A DNA stretch of 64,000 nt. Origin: a bacterium 1XD8-76. Its GTDB lineage: Bacteria; Bacillota; Clostridia; Lachnospirales; Lachnospiraceae. Below the pieces are notes generated by a model that saw only the letters and a list, made by a program, of their open reading frames with translations, ran no database searches and was not told where the DNA came from. Positions 7,860-16,185 of this stretch are shown here, one piece after another. The stretch's first letter is position 1. Each line of letters opens with the position of its first letter. The position numbers were made by a program, and so were the translations under genes. The DNA lies in contig RAZE01000006.1 of NCBI GenBank assembly GCA_003611955.1, forward strand, positions 1-64,000, written 5' to 3'.

Positions 7860-9683
7860 TCATTTCTCGCTGACCCTGACATTCCCGTTTTTTCCCTCCT
7901 CCACATCGACGGGCACCCTTAAAAATACTTTCGTTCCCTCCCCCTTCTTTGATTGAATCTGCGGATAGTCTTCTATATTATAGATGTGCCGGATCCGCTC
8001 TCTCACATTACGGATGCCGATATTTAACCCCCGCTCCCATCTTGTATCCTCCTTCAAAATTTCCGCAAGCCGCTCCTCGCTCATCCCGGAACCGTTGTCC
8101 GACACTTCCACGTACAGAAAATCTCCGTCTCTGTTTATGACGATATTGATATATCCCCCGAGCACCTCCCCGTTTTCATCCTTATTTTCCAGAATGCCGT
8201 GAAGCAGTGCGTTCTCCACAAGAGGCTGCAGTATATTTTTCATGATCAGACAGTTCTCCGCTTCCCTGTCGATCACATATTTCACTTTAAAAGTTCCCTC
8301 ATACCGGTACTTCTGAATGATCAGATACTGTTTCACAACGCTGACCTCCTGATATACCGTGTCGAACACTTCGGACACCTCGATCCTCAGCCTGTCGCGC
8401 AGCACCTCGATCATGGCCTTATTGACGATGACCACATCCTCGTTGCGCCCTTTCTGCGCCAGATAGGTAATCGTATTCATGGTGTTGTATATAAAATGAG
8501 GGTCCACCTGTGAGATCAACAGGCTGTAGCGCATTCTCTGCTCAATTTTTTCCTTCTCTATGATCTCGTCGATCATGGTCTCCAGTTTGCCGGCCATAAT
8601 ATTGAATGATCTGCTCACTCTTCCGATCTCATCCTCGGAATAGATCGGCACTCTGGCCTTTAAATCTCCCTCCGCGATCGCTCCCATCTGTTTCGACACT
8701 TCGCTGAGGGGGCTGACAAATTTGCGGACGATCACGATCAGCGTAAGGATGACGACGATCCCGAACACTCCGACGCTCAGAAGAACAACCAGCCTCTGTG
8801 CCCAGTTGTTCGACAGTACCTCATCCCGGGTCAGATGGGACAACAGTTTCCAGTTTCCCATGTCCAGCCATCTTACCGTGTAGACCCCGTCGTCGGTCGT
8901 GTAATACCCCTCCATGTAGGAATCGCCATACCGGACGTTTTCCAGAACGGACTCATAATCAATCGAAGACCCCTCCGCGCTCGGATAAATGATCCGATCG
9001 TTCTCATTGAGCAGCATGTAATCCTCGCAGTAGTCCCTCATATCCTGTATGATATAGGATATCTCATCGTAGGAAGATATGATGACCAACCTCCCCTCGA
9101 TCCCGTTTTTATAATATTTCTGCACATATCCATACCCTCTGGTAAAAGTATCTCCAAAGAGCGCCGATGAATCCCCCTGCTGGAAGACAAAGGGCTCGAT
9201 CAACATTGTCTGCCTGTCGCTTTTATCATATTCCGGCAGCACTTCCCTCCGGATAAACTGTTTCATATTATCCGACAATCCCACAGTATTGACGCTGAAC
9301 GGGTATTCGCCGCCCACGTCCAGGTACATTCCCAGCACCCGGTAAGAGGAAACGCCGTCCTTATGTCTTGTGTTGGAAAGATACAGCCTCAGCCTGGCCA
9401 TATTCGATTCATCCGGAAGTTCGATATACTCCCGCAGCAGTTCATTCAGCTCATTGTCCGACACTACCACGCCGGAAAACCGCTTTAATTCGTCAAAGCA
9501 CTGGCTGACACGCATGCTCACCTGCTCGTTGAAGTGCATGGCCGTCGCCGCCTCAGTCTTACTGGAGACCGCATAGACTACGCTGGGAACGACGGACAGC
9601 ACCATCATATAAACAACGATAAACGCAACAAACTGGGTCAACACAAGTTTTTGTGAGAGAGATAAATTATTCTTATACATCAT
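7860..9683 (-). CDS. YesM/LytS-type sensor histidine kinase (arabinofuranoside operon)
   Basis: A 607-residue membrane sensor kinase. Transmembrane segments lie at about residues 14-40 and 297-319, enclosing a 255-residue extracellular sensor domain. HAMP follows at 322-375, then the His_kinase domain with phospho-acceptor His396 in QVDPHFIYNTM, and an HATPase domain with NGSGM and GLNIGIRNVRERI. Its ATG overlaps the stop of the regulator gene (ATGA), so the pair is co-translated. The AGGAAG/CAGGG stretch ahead serves as ribosome site. Paired with the YesN-type regulator upstream, it should sense an extracellular pentose or arabino-oligosaccharide, possibly through the adjacent binding protein; the ligand is inferred from context. 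Last gene of the operon. No terminator is obvious downstream. Confidence 0.88.
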   Translation of the reverse strand: MMYKNNLSLSQKLVLTQFVAFIVVYMMVLSVVPSVVYAVSSKTEAATAMHFNEQVSMRVSQCFDELKRFSGVVVSDNELNELLREYIELPDESNMARLRLYLSNTRHKDGVSSYRVLGMYLDVGGEYPFSVNTVGLSDNMKQFIRREVLPEYDKSDRQTMLIEPFVFQQGDSSALFGDTFTRGYGYVQKYYKNGIEGRLVIISSYDEISYIIQDMRDYCEDYMLLNENDRIIYPSAEGSSIDYESVLENVRYGDSYMEGYYTTDDGVYTVRWLDMGNWKLLSHLTRDEVLSNNWAQRLVVLLSVGVFGIVVILTLIVIVRKFVSPLSEVSKQMGAIAEGDLKARVPIYSEDEIGRVSRSFNIMAGKLETMIDEIIEKEKIEQRMRYSLLISQVDPHFIYNTMNTITYLAQKGRNEDVVIVNKAMIEVLRDRLRIEVSEVFDTVYQEVSVVKQYLIIQKYRYEGTFKVKYVIDREAENCLIMKNILQPLVENALLHGILENKDENGEVLGGYINIVINRDGDFLYVEVSDNGSGMSEERLAEILKEDTRWERGLNIGIRNVRERIRHIYNIEDYPQIQSKKGEGTKVFLRVPVDVEEGKNGNVRVSEK

Positions 9684-11281
9684 CCCTGTTTCTTCCTGTT
9701 CATACGCCGGTATTCGTTTGGAGTCACCCCTGAGATCTGCTTGAAAATTTTACTGAAATACTGGCTGGACGTAAAACCGACCTTTTCCGCCACTTCATAG
9801 ATCATATAGTCCTGTTCATCAAAAAGTTGTTTTGCTCTCTGAATCCGGATTTTATTCAGATAGTCGCTGATGCCTACCCCCACCTCCTCCTTGAATTTGG
9901 TGGAAAGCCAGGACAGGCTTATATTCACCTGCTTCGCCACCAGATTGGTAGATAAATCTTCTCTGCCATAGTTTTTATGGATATAGCTTATAGCTTCCTG
10001 GATGGAGTTAGAATAGGCCCCTCCGCATTCCGCCTCATATGCCTTTTTGATCTCCTCAAATTTAAACCGAAAAAACTTCACCATGTCACAGGGGTTTCTC
10101 ATATCGTACTGCCCTGCCGATTCCGCAAAACAGAATCCCTGTCCCCTCTTCTCTCCGGTCAGGAATATTTCAAGCCGCCTCATGGCTCTCATGATCTCCT
10201 TCACATACCACAGATACGTGACATAATCTTCCTGCTCTATAGCGATCAGCATCGTCTCCATATAGACTTCCAGGCATTCGCTGTCCGCGGCCTTTATCGC
10301 CTCGTAGATCTGCTCCGAAGAGACATTGGACCGTTCCTGTTTTGTCAAAAATGCCGCATCTGCACTTCCCAGTTCCATGATCCGGGGTTTTTGCCGCACA
10401 TAGCACTGGTTGAGCTGATTCTTGTTCTCTCTGTAATATTTTCTGAACTGCCGGATCGCGCAGCCCGCCGGATAAAAAAACAGATTAAACTGCATCGAAT
10501 CCTTCCTGTTCACCTCGCCGAATATCCGGTCGGACACCCGGTACAGTTTTTCAAATATCTCCTTCTGTGAGATAACGCTCCCCTTCACTTCCAGCAATGC
10601 GAGCATTTCCGTCTCACTGACCGCAAACGCTGCGGTATCTCTCAGGCCTCCCCTCTCCGCCTCCGTGTGTATCAACGACTTCAGATACAGTTCGTCCAGA
10701 TATTCCTCCCCGCAGATTCCGGGCAGATACTCTTCCAAAAACCGCGGAACGTGCCTGAGAGAAAGAATCAGATAATAATATTTTTTGTGGAGATGGATAT
10801 ACTCCGCCTCCCCCAGAATTCCCCTGTACTCCCTCTCCTCTATATTTTTGAGGAACAGTTCCCGAAAGATCATCCCCTCCGTGTATTGTTTTTTCTGCTG
10901 TTCCTTCTCGATCTTCTCCTTGATCTTCAATATCTTGGTCAATAACAATTCCTCATCCATATCGCTTTTCAGCAGATAATCGTCAATTCCAAGGCGTATG
11001 GCCTCCTTCGCATAATCAAAACTTTTATAACCGGAGAGAAACAGTATGTGAGTACTCTGGTCGATCTCCCGGATAGCCCCCGCGAAATCAAGCCCGTCCA
11101 TCCCCTGCATACAGACATCGCTTATCACCAGATCAGGGCGCGTTCTCCGAAAAATTTTCAAAGCCTGTTTTGCGTCCGTCAACGCCCCGACCACCTCAAA
11201 CCCGTACATTTCCCAGCTTATAATATTTTCCAGATATTCCAAAGCCATCTTTTCATCATCTATCAACAGCACTTTAATCAT
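9680..11281 (-). CDS. YesN-type response regulator with AraC DNA-binding domain
   Basis: 533 residues from the ATG at 11281, chosen because AAAGGGG precedes it by 5 nt and because receiver domains start MIKVLLIDDE. The frame stays open 13 codons upstream, without support. The receiver domain has the acidic DDE pair and phospho-acceptor Asp in LVISDVCMQGMDG. A variable linker of about 300 residues leads to a C-terminal AraC/XylS double helix-turn-helix (ISYIHKNYGREDLSTNLVAKQ, then YEVAEKVGFTSSQYFSKIFKQ and GVTPNEYRR). It would activate the upstream sugar operon when phosphorylated by the kinase encoded next. Its gene is separated from the ABC genes by a strong hairpin (11344-11397), which should keep its level below that of the transporter. 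Confidence 0.9.
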   Translation of the reverse strand: MIKVLLIDDEKMALEYLENIISWEMYGFEVVGALTDAKQALKIFRRTRPDLVISDVCMQGMDGLDFAGAIREIDQSTHILFLSGYKSFDYAKEAIRLGIDDYLLKSDMDEELLLTKILKIKEKIEKEQQKKQYTEGMIFRELFLKNIEEREYRGILGEAEYIHLHKKYYYLILSLRHVPRFLEEYLPGICGEEYLDELYLKSLIHTEAERGGLRDTAAFAVSETEMLALLEVKGSVISQKEIFEKLYRVSDRIFGEVNRKDSMQFNLFFYPAGCAIRQFRKYYRENKNQLNQCYVRQKPRIMELGSADAAFLTKQERSNVSSEQIYEAIKAADSECLEVYMETMLIAIEQEDYVTYLWYVKEIMRAMRRLEIFLTGEKRGQGFCFAESAGQYDMRNPCDMVKFFRFKFEEIKKAYEAECGGAYSNSIQEAISYIHKNYGREDLSTNLVAKQVNISLSWLSTKFKEEVGVGISDYLNKIRIQRAKQLFDEQDYMIYEVAEKVGFTSSQYFSKIFKQISGVTPNEYRRMNRKKQG

Positions 11282-11343
11282 TTTTTCCCCTTTCGGAAAC
11301 CTTACACCGCCCTGTCCCAATGAACATTTTTATTATATAAAAA

Positions 11344-11397
11344 CACAGGAGCCAATGCAATCAGGCTTCTGCCGCCGCTTCGCATTGGTCCTGTGTC
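11344..11397 (-). terminator. Hairpin between response regulator and ABC genes
   Basis: Arms ACACAGG-GCCAATGC (11344-11359) and GCATTGG-CCTGTGT (11383-11397) pair with one mismatch. On the minus strand the stem is followed by TTTTT and an AT-rich stretch. It lies downstream of the second permease and upstream of the regulator gene, so it probably terminates part of the transcripts and separates high transporter expression from low regulator expression. Confidence 0.75.
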
Positions 11398-11409
11398 TTT
11401 CCTCTTACA

Positions 11410-12393
11410 CTAAGCCATCCTTTTCTCCAGCTCTTTCCTCTCCCTGCGATTCCGGATGAACTCCACGATCCGCTGATTGTTGTATGTATAGATCATAATG
11501 ATCAGCAGGAACACTCCGGACGCCGTATCCTGGAGCGATGACGACAGCCCCAGTGTGAGAAGTCCGCTTGTCAGCAGATTCAGGACAAAATTTCCGACAA
11601 AGATCCCTATCAGAAGATTGCAGTACTGTTCCAGCGCAATTCCCACATAGATTCCCAGCAGACAGTTAAATATGATGTTCGTGCTGGACATGTAGGATGC
11701 CGTGTCGATAGAGCCCTGAATAGAAATCTTCAAAAGTGCCGCCACCCCTAAAAACAATGAGGATACCGCATAGCAAAGAAAAGCCGTACGTTTTGTATTC
11801 ACGCCCCCGTTTCCGGCAATCTGCTGCGAGCTGGCACATGCCCTGACGTTATATCCGAATTTTGTGTAATTGAAGATAACGTAAAACAGTGCAAACATCA
11901 CCGCGAAAACGATCACGCAATACGGAAAGCGCCCTAAGATCGTGTAATCTCCGCTGATCGCCGTCACCCAGGAGATACTCGCCAGGTTGGAAAAAGTCTC
12001 ATAGATCATGCAGACTCCCAGGGCGGTCACAATGGCCGGAACCCTCAAAAAGATATACATAAGCCCCGAGGCAATTCCCAGTATGATGCCAAGCCCTACC
12101 ACGATCAATATAAACGGGATCAGGCCTATCTGATAGACATACACCATCTTTGCCCCGAACATGGCCGCGACCATAACGATCGCGCCGGCGCTCAGATCCA
12201 TCCGGTTGCACAACACATTGCAGCACATGGCGTAGGAGATAAGGGTCGGCACCAGCGTCTGCTTAAAATTCATGATGATGCTGGACGCCTTCCCGAATTT
12301 CCCGCCCGATAATAGAAAGAAAAGCAAATATACCAGTACCGGCAGAAGAATCACAATGGCCGCATTCTTTATTTTGGTGGATGCTTTATTCAT
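11410..12393 (-). CDS. Sugar ABC transporter permease 2 (CUT2, RbsC-like)
   Basis: About 327 residues from the ATG at 12393, chosen for GAAAGGGG upstream; the frame is open 8 more codons. Hydrophobic throughout with roughly eight to ten membrane segments and the BPD_transp_2 signature, including NRMDLSAGAIVMVAAM (the G-S-x-G region of ribose-type permeases) and GGVNTKRTAFLCYAVSSLFLG (coupling-loop region). It is the second permease in the operon. The pair is unlike each other, so the channel is likely a heterodimer, as in the galactofuranose importer YtfQRT-YjfF. The C-terminus is basic and cytoplasmic (NRRERKELEKR). Expected to move arabinose or arabinofuranosyl sugars across the membrane. 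Confidence 0.88.
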   Translation of the reverse strand: MNKASTKIKNAAIVILLPVLVYLLFFLLSGGKFGKASSIIMNFKQTLVPTLISYAMCCNVLCNRMDLSAGAIVMVAAMFGAKMVYVYQIGLIPFILIVVGLGIILGIASGLMYIFLRVPAIVTALGVCMIYETFSNLASISWVTAISGDYTILGRFPYCVIVFAVMFALFYVIFNYTKFGYNVRACASSQQIAGNGGVNTKRTAFLCYAVSSLFLGVAALLKISIQGSIDTASYMSSTNIIFNCLLGIYVGIALEQYCNLLIGIFVGNFVLNLLTSGLLTLGLSSSLQDTASGVFLLIIMIYTYNNQRIVEFIRNRRERKELEKRMA

Positions 12394-12427
12394 TTTCGTT
12401 CCCCTTTCTAATTTCATAAGTCAGAAC

Positions 12428-13657
12428 TCAGTTTACACCATGCCTTGCCATTGTATCTTCCGAGCTGTAGTTAGCGCCCATTTCCACCAACATATCCGCT
12501 GTCGCGTCGGGATTGTATTTTACGATCACATCTTTCAGTTCCTCCGCCGTCCAGCAGTATACGCCGTCCGCGTGGAGATAGTTCGCATAGTTTTCAAATT
12601 CTTCCGCAGACTTACAGGTGATAAAGTTCACGGGAACCTCCGTCTTTTCCAGCGGTGTTCCATTCAGTGCATTGTACATGAAAATGAACGGGAATACCAC
12701 GTCTACATACTGTCCGCCGATCGCGCACACCACGTCGCCGCTCTCCAGATATTCGCCGCAGTTCTCGGAGAGATCTACGAACGCGATCTTTACCTTGCCC
12801 TCCCTGCCCGCTGATTTGATCGGCTCCATGCAGTATTCGATGCCGAGCAATGTGATGGCGATACCGTCGATGGTTTCATCCGATGCCAGATAGTCCTCCA
12901 CCGCTTTGGTGAACTCAAGCCCTCTGTACTCACCGGCCTTGTTGATCTCCGGATGCTCCTCGAAAGCTTCCATCATGCCCTGCCAGCGTCTGTCATGGCA
13001 GGTGATACCGGGCTCATAGCCGATCGGCGCAATATTGGTACATCCCGCGCTTATCAGGCTCTCGATAATATCTTTTCCCGCCTGTACTTCCGATTCGTAG
13101 GCTCCGCCCACAAAATAGTCGCTTGCGTACACCTGATCTTTGATCTGTTCATCGATCTGAGACCAGCCCACGCCCATGTACACGCCGTTGTCCTCACAGA
13201 TCTTTAACCCCTGCAGAACCGCTGTCCCGGAGAAATTCGTTGTGATGATACCGTCAACTCCCTGGGCGCACAGGTTCTCGATACCTGCCAGATACGTCTC
13301 GTCCGCAAAGTTCTCAATAATATAATAACTAAATTTTACAGAGTATTCCTTACCGAGATAATCCGTGTAAGATTTCAGTTTTGCACAAAGATAATCCGTT
13401 GTGGTATGGATGATCACACCGACCGTGTACTCGCCGTTCTCGTCGCCGCATACCTCGCCGGTCTGCCCTCCCCAGACTTCTTTTGTCGTCTCATCCGCTG
13501 CCTCCGTCTCCCCGGAGTCTTCCTGCTCCTGCGCCAAAGCTTCCGTGCTCTCTTCCGTCGCTTCACTCTCCGCCGGTGTTTCTGCTGCCGCTCCACAGCC
13601 GAATAAGGACAATGCCATCACTGCTGTCAGCATTAACGCTATTACTCTTTTTCCCAT
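12428..13657 (-). CDS. Sugar-binding lipoprotein of ABC transporter
   Basis: A 409-residue periplasmic-binding-protein-like lipoprotein. The signal peptide ends in lipobox LFGC (Cys21). A Glu/Ala/Thr-rich spacer (about 22-65) tethers a two-lobed type I sugar-binding domain (YTVGVIIHTTTDYLCAKLK..., GVDGIITTNFSGT..., IAPIGYEP, DGIAITLLG). It lies between the two permease genes, with a ribosome site AGGAGG just ahead. It should capture the substrate outside the cell and deliver it to the two permeases. Context (GH51 enzyme upstream) suggests arabinofuranose, arabinose or short arabino-oligosaccharides. An inserted Cys-containing stretch (GQTGEVCGDENGE) before the first lobe is unusual for the family. 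Confidence 0.88.
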   Translation of the reverse strand: MGKRVIALMLTAVMALSLFGCGAAAETPAESEATEESTEALAQEQEDSGETEAADETTKEVWGGQTGEVCGDENGEYTVGVIIHTTTDYLCAKLKSYTDYLGKEYSVKFSYYIIENFADETYLAGIENLCAQGVDGIITTNFSGTAVLQGLKICEDNGVYMGVGWSQIDEQIKDQVYASDYFVGGAYESEVQAGKDIIESLISAGCTNIAPIGYEPGITCHDRRWQGMMEAFEEHPEINKAGEYRGLEFTKAVEDYLASDETIDGIAITLLGIEYCMEPIKSAGREGKVKIAFVDLSENCGEYLESGDVVCAIGGQYVDVVFPFIFMYNALNGTPLEKTEVPVNFITCKSAEEFENYANYLHADGVYCWTAEELKDVIVKYNPDATADMLVEMGANYSSEDTMARHGVN

Positions 13658-13686
13658 ACTTTTTTCCTCCTGTTTTGTGGGTTATT

Positions 13687-14640
13687 TCACTGCCAGACAC
13701 CATCTTTGTTCTTCATATAGGTCAGAAATACGATGATGAGCAGAACGAGTCCCTGGATTCCCTCGATGACACGTTCGTTAACTCCCAATATAATCAGTCC
13801 GTTGCGTAACAAAATGACGGAAAAACTGCCGATCAGGGCTCCGACCATTTTTGCGCGGGAACCGCCCGAAAGGGGAACACCGCCTAAAACCAATGCTGTG
13901 ATAACATTCATCTCCAGACCCTGTCCGGTAGATGTGCTGACACTTCCCGCTCTCGCCATCAGGATGAAACCGCCGATACCGACCGTAATTCCGCTGATGA
14001 GATATGCAATCATCCGGGTTTTTTCCACATTGACTCCAGCCTGCCTTGCCGCTAATGGGTTTCCACCGATTGCCCTGTTGGCTTTGCCGATCGAACTCTT
14101 CTCGAACAGCAGCCAGCAGACAATATACGCCACTACCAGCACTGTGATTTTGACGGTCCAGTTATCATAATCATAGATATACACAGGGACACTGTACTTC
14201 TCCTTTGCGCATACCGTGTTCAGGATACCGCGACACATATACATAACACACAACGATGTGATAAATGGGGACACTCTCAGATAAACGGATATAAAACCGT
14301 TTAGCGCGAACCAGAAAACCGCCGAGGCAATGTTGATCAACAGGATTACCGCAAGCGGCGCGCCGGCCCTTCCCGCCAGTATGGCACTCAGCACGCTGAA
14401 GCCGATCACAGCCCCGTAGGATAAATCCATACCCGCGTGGGAATAGACAAAAACCGCTCCGAATGCCATGATTGCCACATAGACCGTCTGGTTCAAAATG
14501 CTTTTCATATTGCCGGCTGTCAGAAGTTTTCCCTCTCCAAACACCTGAAATACCACGATCATAACGGCAAGTCCCAGAAAAGGTATCAGTTTTCTGAGTA
14601 TGTCATTGTACAGCTTCATCTGTTTCTCTTTCGTCTCCAA
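13687..14640 (-). CDS. Sugar ABC transporter permease 1 (CUT2)
   Basis: A 317-residue inner-membrane permease of the BPD_transp_2 family, with many hydrophobic helices. Recognisable segments are SHAGMDLSYGAVIGFSVLSA (family G-x-x-L-S-x-G region), GGNPLAARQAGVNVEKTRMIAYLISG (EAA-like cytoplasmic coupling loop), and GGVPLSGGSRAKMVGALIGS. It begins 18 nt after the ATPase gene with a good ribosome site (GGAGGAGG). It is one of two different permeases in the operon and probably pairs with the product of 11410-12393. Confidence 0.88.
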   Translation of the reverse strand: METKEKQMKLYNDILRKLIPFLGLAVMIVVFQVFGEGKLLTAGNMKSILNQTVYVAIMAFGAVFVYSHAGMDLSYGAVIGFSVLSAILAGRAGAPLAVILLINIASAVFWFALNGFISVYLRVSPFITSLCVMYMCRGILNTVCAKEKYSVPVYIYDYDNWTVKITVLVVAYIVCWLLFEKSSIGKANRAIGGNPLAARQAGVNVEKTRMIAYLISGITVGIGGFILMARAGSVSTSTGQGLEMNVITALVLGGVPLSGGSRAKMVGALIGSFSVILLRNGLIILGVNERVIEGIQGLVLLIIVFLTYMKNKDGVWQ

Positions 14641-14658
14641 AATAATACCTCCTCCTTC

Positions 14659-16158
14659 CTATACCATCTCTTTGATCAGCGCCGACTCATTCAGTTCTTC
14701 CGACCGATGGAATGTTCTCTGAATCTTTCCATCCTTCATAATCATGATCCGATCACTCATGCCTATCAGCTCCGGCAGTTCCTCCGAGATCATAATAATA
14801 GACTTCCCTTCTTTTTTCAGGCGATACATCAGCTGGTACATGAAGGCTTTCACGCCGATATCGATACCTCTCGTGGGGCAGTCCAGAATAAATATCTCCG
14901 ACTCGTTGCCAAGCCACTTTCCGAAGACGACCTTCTGCTTGTTGCCGCCGCTCAGATCCCTCACGTCCTGCTCTATCTCCCTGCACTTGATGCTCAGATC
15001 CTTCACCTGCTTATCGGTAAAGTTTTTCTCATCCCGCCGGAAGATCAGGCCTGTGCGCATTATTTTGTTCAGGGACGGGAGAACTGTGTTGTCCAGTATG
15101 CTCGCCGACAGGATCAGTCCTTCCTGGTCCCGGTTCTTCGACACATATCCGACCTTGCCGGAGATCGCCTGCTTTGCGCTCGTGATCTTCGTGCCGTCTC
15201 CAAACGATACCGAACCGTACAGCGGTTTTTCCATGCCGAACAGCACCTTCCCGAGGTCGTGCATACCGCAGTCCGTCAGCCCGCCGATGCCGAGTATCTC
15301 TCCCCTGTGTAACTCCAGGGATACATCCTGTAAAACATGTCCGGCATATATCCTCTCCGCTTTCAGTACGACATCCTTTCCGTATGTCCCGTCGTAATCG
15401 CTGCGGTAGTAATCCCCGGTCAGTTTCCGGCCCACCATCAGCTCTTTGATTCGATTCTCCTCAAACTCTTCCCTGGAGAGATCCGCTATAAAATCTCCGT
15501 CTCTCAGGACGATCAGCCTGCTGCACACCTGCATGATCTCCTCCAGATCGTGGGATATGAAAATGACAGCCTTGTCCTCCTTTTGAAACTTCTCGATCAG
15601 CCTGTAGATAATCTCTCTGCCCTTCTGAGACAAAGCGGTGGTTGTCTCATCCACGATGAATATCTCCGGATCCGTGTAGATCGCGCGCACCACCTCGATC
15701 AGTTTGCGGTCCTCCAGACCATATCCGGCAATCGGAGCCTCCGGATCGATGTCCGTTATCCCGATCTTTCCCAGTGCTTCCCTCGCCGCCTCATACATCT
15801 TTTTTCTGTTCACGATTTTCTTCCGGGCAAAGAATTCCTCCCTGCCCAGAAAAATATTGTCTGCCACCCGGATTCCCGGCAGAGTGCCCATCTCCTGCGT
15901 GACCATACTGACGCCGTGCCGCTGTGCATCCATGGCATCCACAGGTTTATAGGGTTTTCCTTTCCACTCCAGGGAGCCGGATGTCGGCGGATATATCCCG
16001 GAAAGAATGGAAGAAAGAGTCGATTTTCCGGAACCGTTCTCCCCGATCAGTCCGACCACTTCCCCTCTTCTCACCTCTATGGATATTCCATTCAGTGCAT
16101 GCGTCAGGCCAAAATGTTTTACAATCTGATTTGTTTTGATCAAAACTTTGTTGCCCAT
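14659..16158 (-). CDS. Sugar ABC transporter ATPase, two nucleotide-binding domains (RbsA/MglA type)
   Basis: A 499-residue fused double ATPase. The first domain has Walker A GENGSGKS (about residues 39-46) and Walker B IFIVDETTTAL. Its signature loop is degenerate (AGYGLEDRKL). The second domain has the usual degenerate P-loop region (GGLTDCGMHDLGKVLFG), a good signature DLSGGNKQKVV, and Walker B ILDCPTRGID. In the last motif the catalytic Glu expected after Asp is replaced by Cys. Single-site degeneration is normal in this family, but losing the Glu at the second site with a weak first signature makes the ATP cycle of this protein worth a look. The gene lies 28 nt after abfA and 19 nt before the first permease. 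Confidence 0.9.
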   Translation of the reverse strand: MGNKVLIKTNQIVKHFGLTHALNGISIEVRRGEVVGLIGENGSGKSTLSSILSGIYPPTSGSLEWKGKPYKPVDAMDAQRHGVSMVTQEMGTLPGIRVADNIFLGREEFFARKKIVNRKKMYEAAREALGKIGITDIDPEAPIAGYGLEDRKLIEVVRAIYTDPEIFIVDETTTALSQKGREIIYRLIEKFQKEDKAVIFISHDLEEIMQVCSRLIVLRDGDFIADLSREEFEENRIKELMVGRKLTGDYYRSDYDGTYGKDVVLKAERIYAGHVLQDVSLELHRGEILGIGGLTDCGMHDLGKVLFGMEKPLYGSVSFGDGTKITSAKQAISGKVGYVSKNRDQEGLILSASILDNTVLPSLNKIMRTGLIFRRDEKNFTDKQVKDLSIKCREIEQDVRDLSGGNKQKVVFGKWLGNESEIFILDCPTRGIDIGVKAFMYQLMYRLKKEGKSIIMISEELPELIGMSDRIMIMKDGKIQRTFHRSEELNESALIKEMV

Positions 16159-16185
16159 ATTTTTCCTCTTAATTGTCTCCGCACT

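Noticed and set aside
13414..13596. Arg-rich 60-codon frame within the binding lipoprotein gene
   Set aside because: Shadow frame of the Glu/Ala-rich spacer; composition is an artefact.
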